From positions 1 to 64,000 of the forward strand of contig NZ_JAHVDV010000009.1 of NCBI RefSeq assembly GCF_051486985.1: a stretch of 64,000 nt of DNA, read 5' to 3'. Positions 31,574-39,258 of the stretch are shown here, piece after piece. The position numbers and the translations under genes were made by a program. Below the pieces are notes generated by a model. That model saw nothing but the letters and a program-made list of their open reading frames with translations. It was not told where the DNA came from and ran no database searches. The stretch's first letter is position 1; every line of letters starts with the position of its first letter. The stretch is from CBFFRJ01 sp051486985 (GTDB lineage Bacteria > Pseudomonadota > Gammaproteobacteria > Enterobacterales > Enterobacteriaceae).

Positions 31574-32350
31574 ATGGCAACAGGTGTACCTCAAGAAAAG
31601 GCCATTCAACTTTTGGAACTCTACGGGCACATGCTGTTAGAGGGTATGCCAATTGATGAATTTTCTTACAGGCGAGGCGTGAGAGAGCTAGAAAATCTGA
31701 GCTCAAACTTTTCAATTTCTGCGCTTGGTTTCTTGCATGCACTTTATGGAAATATACAAGAAGCAATAACAACGTTTGAGTCATTCGACATAATGAATAA
31801 CTCGACACTCGCCACAAATTATTGCTTTATGCTACGCCACTCTGGTTGCGTAAATCTTTTAAATTCTCGGATCTATGCCATAGCTGATGTCCATCGTTCG
31901 AAAACCTTAAGTTGCACGGCCTACTCCATGGCCTATCGATTTGGGGATAGGGAGCGTTTAATTCACTACATGGACATGCACATTAAGCTACTTTCTGAGG
32001 ATGAAAATCGTGCTGGTGCTGAGAAGCATAAACTTGAGCTTCTATCTGAGGTGGACGGAGCATACTCTCTGAGTGGCTGCACTTCAGAACAATTCCATAC
32101 TCTTGCAAGTATCATTTGGGACTTAACTGAAAAGCACAGACTTATAACTGGTTTTGTAGAGGTTAGTAAAAACCGGAGCCCATGCTACATTGTTGATGTG
32201 CCTGATAAAGATGCGAATTTTATCGCAGATCTCAATTGGGAGTTAGCCCAAGAAATATGCAATGTCGATTTGTTAGATGATTGTGGTTTGGTGGCCAGAT
32301 TCTCACCTTCTCGTGAACTACATTCTGGGATTAGTTATGCCAGTGAATAG
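31574..32350 (+). CDS. Hypothetical helical-repeat protein, partner of HEPN gene, 258 aa
   Basis: Residues 1-150 are mostly amphipathic helices with TPR-like character (EKAIQLLELYGHMLLEGMPI, ALGFLHALYGNIQEAITTFE). The C-terminal 90 residues look alpha/beta (IVDVPDKDANFIADLNWELA, QEICNVDLLDDCGLVAR). It is AT-rich, has a weak ribosome site, and overlaps the HEPN gene by 14 bases, so the two are probably produced together. No recognised family. An antitoxin or sensor role for the HEPN partner is speculation. Confidence 0.65.
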   Translation: MATGVPQEKAIQLLELYGHMLLEGMPIDEFSYRRGVRELENLSSNFSISALGFLHALYGNIQEAITTFESFDIMNNSTLATNYCFMLRHSGCVNLLNSRIYAIADVHRSKTLSCTAYSMAYRFGDRERLIHYMDMHIKLLSEDENRAGAEKHKLELLSEVDGAYSLSGCTSEQFHTLASIIWDLTEKHRLITGFVEVSKNRSPCYIVDVPDKDANFIADLNWELAQEICNVDLLDDCGLVARFSPSRELHSGISYASE

Positions 32351-32732
32351 TAATGATATTTTAAGCTGTGCTGATTCCTTAATTGAATTGCAAAACGAAA
32401 CTGGCTATCGCAGTTGTGTTTCTCGTGCCTACTATGCGAGTTATCACCACGCTATAGAATCACTTCAGTCCGTTCCTGCATTTTCATCAAATCATCACAG
32501 CAATCTGATTGGATACATGTGCAACAAGTCGGAAAACAAATTAGAGCCATACGACTCCGCACAGATGAAACTGCTCGGTTACAGTTTGCGCCAACAGCGA
32601 GAGGCGCGTAACGAGGCTGATTACCATATATCGGAAGTTACTGTAAGTAAGGTAATGGCTGAAACAGCACTAGCTAGTTCCAGACTGTTTTTCCAAAAAT
32701 GGAATGACCTAAAAAAAGCTATAGCATCTTGA
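32337..32732 (+). CDS. HEPN-domain protein, candidate RNase, 131 aa
   Basis: Small helical protein with SCVSRAYYASYHHAIES (residues 26-42), a common HEPN segment, and RNEADYH (Arg91 to His97), which fits the Rx4-6H active-site motif with the favoured Asn after Arg. HEPN proteins of this form are RNases in toxin-antitoxin and abortive-infection systems. It overlaps the preceding gene by 14 bases. The pair is inserted between H and M, away from the conserved tail order. Activity is inferred from motifs only. Confidence 0.75.
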   Translation: MPVNSNDILSCADSLIELQNETGYRSCVSRAYYASYHHAIESLQSVPAFSSNHHSNLIGYMCNKSENKLEPYDSAQMKLLGYSLRQQREARNEADYHISEVTVSKVMAETALASSRLFFQKWNDLKKAIAS

Positions 32733-32756
32733 ATATCAAACATATATTAACAACGA

Positions 32757-32780
32757 ACCCAGCTCCGGCTGGGTTTTTTT
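32757..32780 (+). terminator. Terminator closing the cargo insert before M
   Basis: ACCCAGC-TCCG-GCTGGGT hairpin with seven Ts. Confidence 0.85.
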
Positions 32781-32791
32781 ATGGAGCAAAT

Positions 32792-33142
32792 ATGGCAGTT
32801 GAAACCTACAGCTGGCGTTCGCAACTTGGAGCGGGCGCTATCGAATACAGTCACGCTATACGAACAGCTCAGTTTGGCGATGGCTATGAACAGGTTGCTG
32901 ACAATGGCATCAACTCCACGGCCATTCAGGTGCCGATGAAGCACACTGGGACTGAGGCGGAAGTAAACACGATCCGCGATTTTCTGCTGGCCCACACGGT
33001 CAAGGCTTTCATCATCACGCCGCCAGGTGAGGTGAAAGGGCTTTATCGGGTTGTCGCTGACTCCGTGCGGAAAAACCAATTGAGCAGTAAATTCTCTGAG
33101 CTGACCTTCACTATCAAACGGGCCTACGGAGTATACGCATAA
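32792..33142 (+). CDS. M: Minor tail protein M, 116 aa
   Basis: Distal tail protein. MAVETYSWRSQLGAGAIEYS, IRTAQFGDGYEQVADNGINS and FTIKRAYGVYA follow lambda M. GGAG precedes the ATG, which I preferred to one 63 bases upstream inside the terminator region. It overlaps L by one base. Confidence 0.88.
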   Translation: MAVETYSWRSQLGAGAIEYSHAIRTAQFGDGYEQVADNGINSTAIQVPMKHTGTEAEVNTIRDFLLAHTVKAFIITPPGEVKGLYRVVADSVRKNQLSSKFSELTFTIKRAYGVYA

Positions 33143-33912
33143 TGGCACTTGTCGATCAGGCGGCGATGCTGGCACCGGGTGGCAGGGTCCGCCTGGTCGA
33201 AGTAGACGCCTCCGAGTTCAGCGGCGGGATCCACCGCTTTCACTACGCGCCATTTCACCATACCCCAGCTGAAATCGATGCGGCTAAAGGGGACGAGAAC
33301 AAACTGGGGCCCAAACCAATTATATGGGGTGGTAAAACTTTCGATTACTGGCCGTTCCAGATAACAGGTCTCGCCCTCTCCACTGACCAGGCCGCTGAGC
33401 CAACCCTGAGCGTTTCCAACCTTGACGGGCACATCACGGCGCTCTGCCTTCAGTTTAAGGACATGGTGAATGCGAAAGTGAGCATCATCGACACCTACGC
33501 GGTTTACATCGATGCGGTGAACTTCCCGGGTGGTGTTAACCCGACAGCAGATTCGACAATGTTCTCTCTCCAGACCTTCTGGTTTGATACGAAAACGGCT
33601 GAAGACGACGAGGTTGTAACGTGGTCACTGAGTAGCCCTGCGGATTTGCAAAGCCTCGTGATTCCAACCCGGCAAATCACGTCATTATGCGAATGGGCAC
33701 TACGTGGACAATATCGCAGCGGTGACGGCTGCACCTACAACGGCACGGCGTATTTCGATGCGAAGGGGAATGCAATCACTGATCCGGCGCTGGATGTGTG
33801 CGGCGGCTGCCTGAGTGATTGTCGTAAGCGGTTTGGGGCCGGACTGGCAGAACCTAACGCAGCAAACCTCGATTTTGGCGGCTTCCCGGCAACTGTTCTC
33901 TTCTCCCGATAA
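33142..33912 (+). CDS. L: Minor tail protein L, 256 aa
   Basis: Forms part of the tail tip. The C-terminal cysteines (CEWALRGQYRSGDGC, DVCGGCLSDCRKRFG) match the region of lambda L that binds an iron-sulphur cluster. The N-terminal part (VRLVEVDASEFSGGIHRFHY) is the ring domain. It lies between M and K. Confidence 0.9.
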   Translation: MALVDQAAMLAPGGRVRLVEVDASEFSGGIHRFHYAPFHHTPAEIDAAKGDENKLGPKPIIWGGKTFDYWPFQITGLALSTDQAAEPTLSVSNLDGHITALCLQFKDMVNAKVSIIDTYAVYIDAVNFPGGVNPTADSTMFSLQTFWFDTKTAEDDEVVTWSLSSPADLQSLVIPTRQITSLCEWALRGQYRSGDGCTYNGTAYFDAKGNAITDPALDVCGGCLSDCRKRFGAGLAEPNAANLDFGGFPATVLFSR

Positions 33913-33924
33913 CCGGACATACCA

Positions 33925-34656
33925 ATGAACAAAACTATAATGGCGGCGATCCGCGCACATGCGCTGGAGGAATCTCCGCGTGAATGCTGCGGCTTCGTCG
34001 TTCAGTCGGGACGTCGTCAGCGTTACATCCCGGTACTGAACAGCCACGAAAATCCGACAGAACATTTTCGCATTGACGGCGAGCACTGGGCGAATGCTGA
34101 GGATGTCGGAACGATTGTTCGCGTCATCCACTCCCATCCGGGCGATGGGGCGCGGCCTATTCCTTCAGACCGCGATCGCCAGCAGTGCAATAACTCCGGC
34201 GTGGTCTGGGGAATCTACGCGCCGGACTGCGATGAGTATGCAGAGATAGCACCTGATGTCACCCCATTAGTTGGCCGCCCGTTCATCCTCGGTTCGCACG
34301 ACTGTTGGGGGCTGATCATGGACTGGCACGCCACCCAGGGCGTGACGCTTAACGATTTCCGTGTGGATTATCCATGGTGGGAGAGCCAGTACCCGGACAA
34401 CCTGTATTTCGAGAACTGGGAGCGTGAGGGGTTTATCGAATGCGACCCGGCGCCGGGCTGCATGGTCATCATGCAGGTTGAGTCTGCCAAGTGGAACCAT
34501 GCGGGGATCATCACCGAAGAAGGCGAGCTGCTTCACCACTTGTACGGCCAGCCATCCTGTATTACGCCGTACGCCCGCGGTTATTTCAAAGACCGGACGA
34601 TGATATGCGTCCGCCACAAGAACTTGCCTCAGGAGATTAAGCCATGGCGCGGTTAA
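33925..34656 (+). CDS. K: Tail assembly protein K, 243 aa (JAB plus NlpC/P60)
   Basis: Two peptidase-like domains. An N-terminal JAB/MPN metalloprotease-like domain has VRVIHSHPGDGARPIPSDRD (HSHP...SD ligands). A C-terminal NlpC/P60 domain has GSHDCWGLIMDWH (Cys) and KWNHAGIITEEGEL (His). Involved in tail tip assembly or murein penetration. It overlaps I by 13 bases. Confidence 0.9.
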   Translation: MNKTIMAAIRAHALEESPRECCGFVVQSGRRQRYIPVLNSHENPTEHFRIDGEHWANAEDVGTIVRVIHSHPGDGARPIPSDRDRQQCNNSGVVWGIYAPDCDEYAEIAPDVTPLVGRPFILGSHDCWGLIMDWHATQGVTLNDFRVDYPWWESQYPDNLYFENWEREGFIECDPAPGCMVIMQVESAKWNHAGIITEEGELLHHLYGQPSCITPYARGYFKDRTMICVRHKNLPQEIKPWRG

Positions 34657-35243
34657 CCACTATTCGACTTTATGGCGTAATGGGTGCGCGGTTTGGACGC
34701 GTTCACAGACTGGCTGTTCAGACATCAGCCGAAGCGGTGAAGGCATTGTGTATCAACCTTGATGGGCTGGAAGCCTACCTGATGAATGCCAAAAATAACG
34801 GAATGACGTTCGCGGTGTTTCGCGGAAAGCGAAATATCAGCGTGGAGGATTTCAAAGATCTGAATGGCGATAGCGATATTCGTATTGCTCCAGTGATGGA
34901 GGGCGCTAAAAAGGCGGGCATGTTCCAGACGATACTGGGGGCAGTGATGGTTGTCGCCGGGATCGTTGTCGGTGTTTCTACGCTGTGGACAGGTGCCGGT
35001 CTAACTTTTGGCGCAGGACTTATTATGTCAGGTGCCTCAATGATGGCTGGCGGTATCTATCAGATGCTTTCTCCTCAACCTAAGGGGTTACAGGGCAGAG
35101 AAGATCCTGATAACAAACCAAGCTATGCCTTCGGTGGAGCTGTTAACACGATGGCAATGGGCAATCCTGTAGCCCTGCTTTATGGTGAGCGCGAGATTGG
35201 CGGCGCCATAATCAGTGCGGGGATCGTGGCCGAGGACATCTGA
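34644..35243 (+). CDS. I: Tail assembly protein I, 199 aa
   Basis: The N-terminal ubiquitin-like region (TTIRLYGVMGARFGRVHRLA) and central glycine-rich hydrophobic segment (TILGAVMVVAGIVVGVSTLW) with NPVALLYGEREIGGAIISAG are lambda I features. It acts with K and J in tip assembly. A terminator follows. Confidence 0.9.
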   Translation: MARLTTIRLYGVMGARFGRVHRLAVQTSAEAVKALCINLDGLEAYLMNAKNNGMTFAVFRGKRNISVEDFKDLNGDSDIRIAPVMEGAKKAGMFQTILGAVMVVAGIVVGVSTLWTGAGLTFGAGLIMSGASMMAGGIYQMLSPQPKGLQGREDPDNKPSYAFGGAVNTMAMGNPVALLYGEREIGGAIISAGIVAEDI

Positions 35244-35263
35244 GAATTTCTTACTCTTCAATT

Positions 35264-35286
35264 AGCACCCAATCGGGTGCTTTTTT
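35264..35286 (+). terminator. Terminator between I and J
   Basis: AGCACCC-AATC-GGGTGCT hairpin with six Ts. Confidence 0.8.
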
Positions 35287-35297
35287 ATGGATGCAAT

Positions 35298-38200
35298 ATG
35301 GCAACGATTACTGGTGCAAAGGGCGGCGGCCAGAAGCAGCATAAGCCCGTTGAACAGCCGGATTCAGCTCAGTCGATGGCGCGGTGCCGTATGCTGCTGG
35401 CGTTAGGGGAGGGGGAATTTGCGGGTGGGCTGGATGCGACACGTATATTCCTGGATGGCACTCCGCTGGGCAATGCTGACGGCACAATGAATTTTGAGGG
35501 CATTTCGTGGGATTTTCGACCGGGAACGCAGACCCAGACACCAATTCCCGGTTTCCCCGCTGTCGAAAATGAAACAAGTATTGGCGTTTCACTCACGAAA
35601 GCAACGTCATGGACACGGGCTATCAGCAATACCCAGCTCGACGCAGTGCTGGTGCGCATTGGTATTCCGCAGCTACAAAAGCAGGAAAAAGACGGTGATA
35701 TTGTTGGCACAACCGTCAAATACCATATCGACCTGGCTACAGATGGTGGCGCTTATTCCACCATCATGACTAAAACAGTCACGGAGAAACTCAGCGCGCT
35801 GTACGAACTGACGCATCGCATTAATTTGCCAAAGGCCAATACTGGCTGGCAAATTCGTGTAGTCCGCGACACCGCAGACAGTACCAGTCAGTTGCTGCAA
35901 AATAAAACGCAGGTGCAGGCGATTACTGAAGTGATCGATGCGCGCCTGCGTTATCCGCATACAGCGCTGTTGTATGTGTCATTTAATGCAAAATCATTCA
36001 GCAATATTCCCAAGATCTCCTGCAAGCCCAAAGGGCGCATCATCCGTATTCCCCAAAACTATGACCCGGTTGCCCGCAGTTACAGCGGAACCTGGAACGG
36101 TACGTTCAAATGGGGATGGAGCAACAATCCAGCCTGGATATGGTTCGACGTTCTTACTGAGCCGCGTTTTGGTCTTGGTCGTCGTGTAACTGCAGACATG
36201 CTGGATAAGTGGGAGCTTTACCGCATTGCCCAACGCTGCGATCAGAAGGTACCGGACGGGAAAGGTGGCAACGGTAATGAGCCTCGCTTCATGTTCGACG
36301 TCTATATCCAGTCCGAAGCCGATGCCTGGCAGGTAATTAAGGATATCGCCGCGGGCTTCAACGGAATGACTTTCTGGGGCAACAACATGTTCAATGTTGT
36401 CTCCGATATGCCAGCTGACACGTCCAGGTTGCAGATCCTTACCCGTGCTTCGGTTGTTGGCAAGCCGGTGTACTCGAGCGCCAGTGAAAAGACCCGCTTC
36501 TCCAGTGCGCTTGTTAACTTCAGCGATCCGGACAATCACTATCAGGACCGTACTACGGCAGTGATGTTCCCCGAACTCGTGAAGCAGTTCAAATTTAAGC
36601 AGACACAGTTAACAGCTATCGGTTGTACGCGTGAAAGCGAGGCGCAGCGACGAGGTGGATGGGCGGTTTACTCTAATTTCCTGGACCGAATCATCACACT
36701 GCAGACGGGTCTGGACGGGGTTGTTTATGTACCGGGAACAGTTTTTGCCTTTGCTGATGAACGGGTGTCCGGTCGCATTTATGGCGGACGCATCACCGAA
36801 TATAAGGCCGGGATTAAAGCTGTTACAACGGATCGCGGGACAAGTGCTGTTGCAGGGGATACATTGCTGATCCGCACTCAGGGCGGCACTGTTGAAAGTC
36901 GGATTATCCAGGCAGTAAATGGCACGCAGCTGATTGTATCCACACCGTTCAAAGCTGCACCACTCCCTAACGCCATATTCGTTATCGATGCCGGACAACT
37001 CCGTCTGCAGTATTTCAGAGTAACAAACCTGACATTTAATGATGAGGAAAATACATTCACCATTACCGGGGTCGAATACAATGCATCAAAATACGATGCC
37101 GTAGATAATAATGCCCGCCTGGATACGCCTCCAATTAGCCTCATCCCGACCGGGCTGGTGGCACAACCACGAAATGTAGTTATCTCCAGTTATGACTCAG
37201 TCCGGCAGGGGCAGCGTATCGCCACTCTGGTTGCATCCTGGGATCCTCCTCTGGATAAGAACGGCAACCCCCAGGCAGATATAGTTTCATACCGGGTGCA
37301 GTGGAAGCGGGGTGAGAACGAGTGGATCAATGTTCCTGCGACAGGGCTACGTAATATTGAAGTGCCTGGGATATTTGAAGGCGACTATCTCGTCAGAGTT
37401 TGTGCCATTAATTCCGGGGGGGCGACGAGCCTCTGGGCTTCCTCCACTCTTACGCACCTAAGTGGGCGAATCGGCGCGGTACCCAAGCCTGTTGGGCTCG
37501 TTGCCACGCCAATCAACTGGGGTATTCAACTCAACTGGGCGTTCCCAGCAGGCAGCGAAGATACTCTTCAGACAGAAGTTCAATACTCAGTATCAAGCAC
37601 GGGTAACACCCCGATGCTCCTGGCCGGCGTACCTTATCCCCAGCATTCATACACCCAGGCGGGTTTACGTGCCGGGCAGGAGTTCTGGTACCGGGCACGC
37701 CTTGTCGACCGTATCGGTAACCAGTCAGACTGGACTGACTGGGTGCGCGGGATGTCGAACGACCAGGCCAGCGATTATCTGGACGCCATCAAAGACCAGG
37801 TGCTTCTGGCCGCGGACGGTAAGGCGTTGACTGAAAAAATTGATTTTGGCATCGCCGGGATATTGCAGGGCACGCTGGCAGACATCCAGGGGGCAAAGGT
37901 TTCTTTCGAGCAGTTTGGCATTGCGCGGGCTGAAATATCCCAGGCTCAGACGTTAATCGCTGATGCCAATCAGGCCTACGCCGAGTTCAAGGATCTGGTC
38001 GCTGTTCAGTTCGGTGACAGTGCAGCTGAAATCCTGACCGTTAAAAAAGCGCAGGCTACCACGGATTCTGCGATGGCCTCTCTGACCACAACGGTACAGG
38101 CCACCACGCAAAGTGTGGATGCTCTTACTGGAAGGATCACGAAAACTGAAGCCAGTGTGGTGAGTATCAGCCAGGCACAGACTGATACACAGCAGTCTCT

Positions 38201-39191
38201 GGCTACGTTTGAGCAGCAGGCGACGGCAAAATTTACGGTGCAGGATCAGCAGATTGTTAACCAGGCAAACGCGACTAACCAGAAATTTATCGAGCAGTCG
38301 GCAGCGATAAACCAGAAATTCACGGCTTACGCAGACGCCACCAGTGCCAACGCTATCTACACCCTGAAGGCAGGCGTTCAGTACAACGGCAATTATTACG
38401 ACGCAGGCCTGTCAGTCGCTGTGCTGGCTGACAACGGGAGGATCACGACGCGTGTGGCCATCAACGCCAACGAGCTGGTGATGTTATCCGGCAGCAGTAC
38501 GAGCCAGATGTTCTCGCCGTTTGCAATCGTAAACGGTCAGGTGTTTCTGAATGACGCGTTTATTCAGGACGGCACTATCACAAACGCGAAAATTGGCAAT
38601 TACATCGCCTCGAATAATTACAGGACTAATGTCTCGGGCTGGCTGATAAACAAGAGCGGCGACGCGGAGTTTAACAGTGTGACGGTTCGCGGCAATGTTT
38701 ATGCTAACGATGGCGTGTTTAATGGAGTTGTTTATGCCAGAGATGGTGAATTTACCGGGAAAATTACTGCGACCAGCGGCTCCTTTAAAGGCACCGTAGA
38801 GGCTGATTCGTTTGTCGGTGACGTTGCAAACGGGCAGTCGTTCCCTGATACCGGGTATGACACCTCCTCAACTGTGTCATTCACATATACGGACTCAGGA
38901 ACGACTAATCGTGAAAAAAATATAACGTTAATGGCCACATACAGACTGGCTAACGGCGGAGGGGCAACAGCTGCTATCTCTATCGGTAACAGAACCAAGG
39001 AGTTTGTGATTCAGTGCCCTGCGTATCCATCCGGTTCAACCGCAAGTTTTTATACCACCCTGATGTTTACTGTAAAAACCAGAGCGCCGGTGGTTGATTG
39101 TTCGTTTTTCGCACGGATGGGCGCAGTGCAAATACTCAGTCCGACGGTGCTGGTCATGCGTGGCAGCGGCTCATTCGTACAGACAAGATAA
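35298..39191 (+). CDS. J: Central tail tip/host specificity protein J, 1297 aa
   Basis: Receptor-binding tail tip hub. The N-terminal region (MATITGAKGGGQKQHKPVEQ, RCRMLLALGEGEFAGGLDAT) and hub domain (FKWGWSNNPAWIWFDVLTEP) are lambda J-like. Fibronectin III-type repeats span about 615-800 (YRVQWKRGENEWINVPATGL). A helical coiled coil (TTVQATTQSVDALTGRITKT) and a C-terminal domain (AIVNGQVFLNDAFIQDGTIT) follow. The last 150 residues should set receptor choice. I chose the ATG after the terminator. Confidence 0.93.
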   Translation: MATITGAKGGGQKQHKPVEQPDSAQSMARCRMLLALGEGEFAGGLDATRIFLDGTPLGNADGTMNFEGISWDFRPGTQTQTPIPGFPAVENETSIGVSLTKATSWTRAISNTQLDAVLVRIGIPQLQKQEKDGDIVGTTVKYHIDLATDGGAYSTIMTKTVTEKLSALYELTHRINLPKANTGWQIRVVRDTADSTSQLLQNKTQVQAITEVIDARLRYPHTALLYVSFNAKSFSNIPKISCKPKGRIIRIPQNYDPVARSYSGTWNGTFKWGWSNNPAWIWFDVLTEPRFGLGRRVTADMLDKWELYRIAQRCDQKVPDGKGGNGNEPRFMFDVYIQSEADAWQVIKDIAAGFNGMTFWGNNMFNVVSDMPADTSRLQILTRASVVGKPVYSSASEKTRFSSALVNFSDPDNHYQDRTTAVMFPELVKQFKFKQTQLTAIGCTRESEAQRRGGWAVYSNFLDRIITLQTGLDGVVYVPGTVFAFADERVSGRIYGGRITEYKAGIKAVTTDRGTSAVAGDTLLIRTQGGTVESRIIQAVNGTQLIVSTPFKAAPLPNAIFVIDAGQLRLQYFRVTNLTFNDEENTFTITGVEYNASKYDAVDNNARLDTPPISLIPTGLVAQPRNVVISSYDSVRQGQRIATLVASWDPPLDKNGNPQADIVSYRVQWKRGENEWINVPATGLRNIEVPGIFEGDYLVRVCAINSGGATSLWASSTLTHLSGRIGAVPKPVGLVATPINWGIQLNWAFPAGSEDTLQTEVQYSVSSTGNTPMLLAGVPYPQHSYTQAGLRAGQEFWYRARLVDRIGNQSDWTDWVRGMSNDQASDYLDAIKDQVLLAADGKALTEKIDFGIAGILQGTLADIQGAKVSFEQFGIARAEISQAQTLIADANQAYAEFKDLVAVQFGDSAAEILTVKKAQATTDSAMASLTTTVQATTQSVDALTGRITKTEASVVSISQAQTDTQQSLATFEQQATAKFTVQDQQIVNQANATNQKFIEQSAAINQKFTAYADATSANAIYTLKAGVQYNGNYYDAGLSVAVLADNGRITTRVAINANELVMLSGSSTSQMFSPFAIVNGQVFLNDAFIQDGTITNAKIGNYIASNNYRTNVSGWLINKSGDAEFNSVTVRGNVYANDGVFNGVVYARDGEFTGKITATSGSFKGTVEADSFVGDVANGQSFPDTGYDTSSTVSFTYTDSGTTNREKNITLMATYRLANGGGATAAISIGNRTKEFVIQCPAYPSGSTASFYTTLMFTVKTRAPVVDCSFFARMGAVQILSPTVLVMRGSGSFVQTR

Positions 39192-39219
39192 TTAGTCCTC
39201 ACGTCCTCACAACAAGCAG

Positions 39220-39243
39220 ACCCGGCTCCGGCCGGGTTTTTTT
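39220..39243 (+). terminator. Terminator between J and the tail fibre
   Basis: ACCCGGC-TCCG-GCCGGGT hairpin with seven Ts, near-copy of the terminator at 32757. Confidence 0.85.
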
Positions 39244-39258
39244 ATGCCCGGAGAAAAT

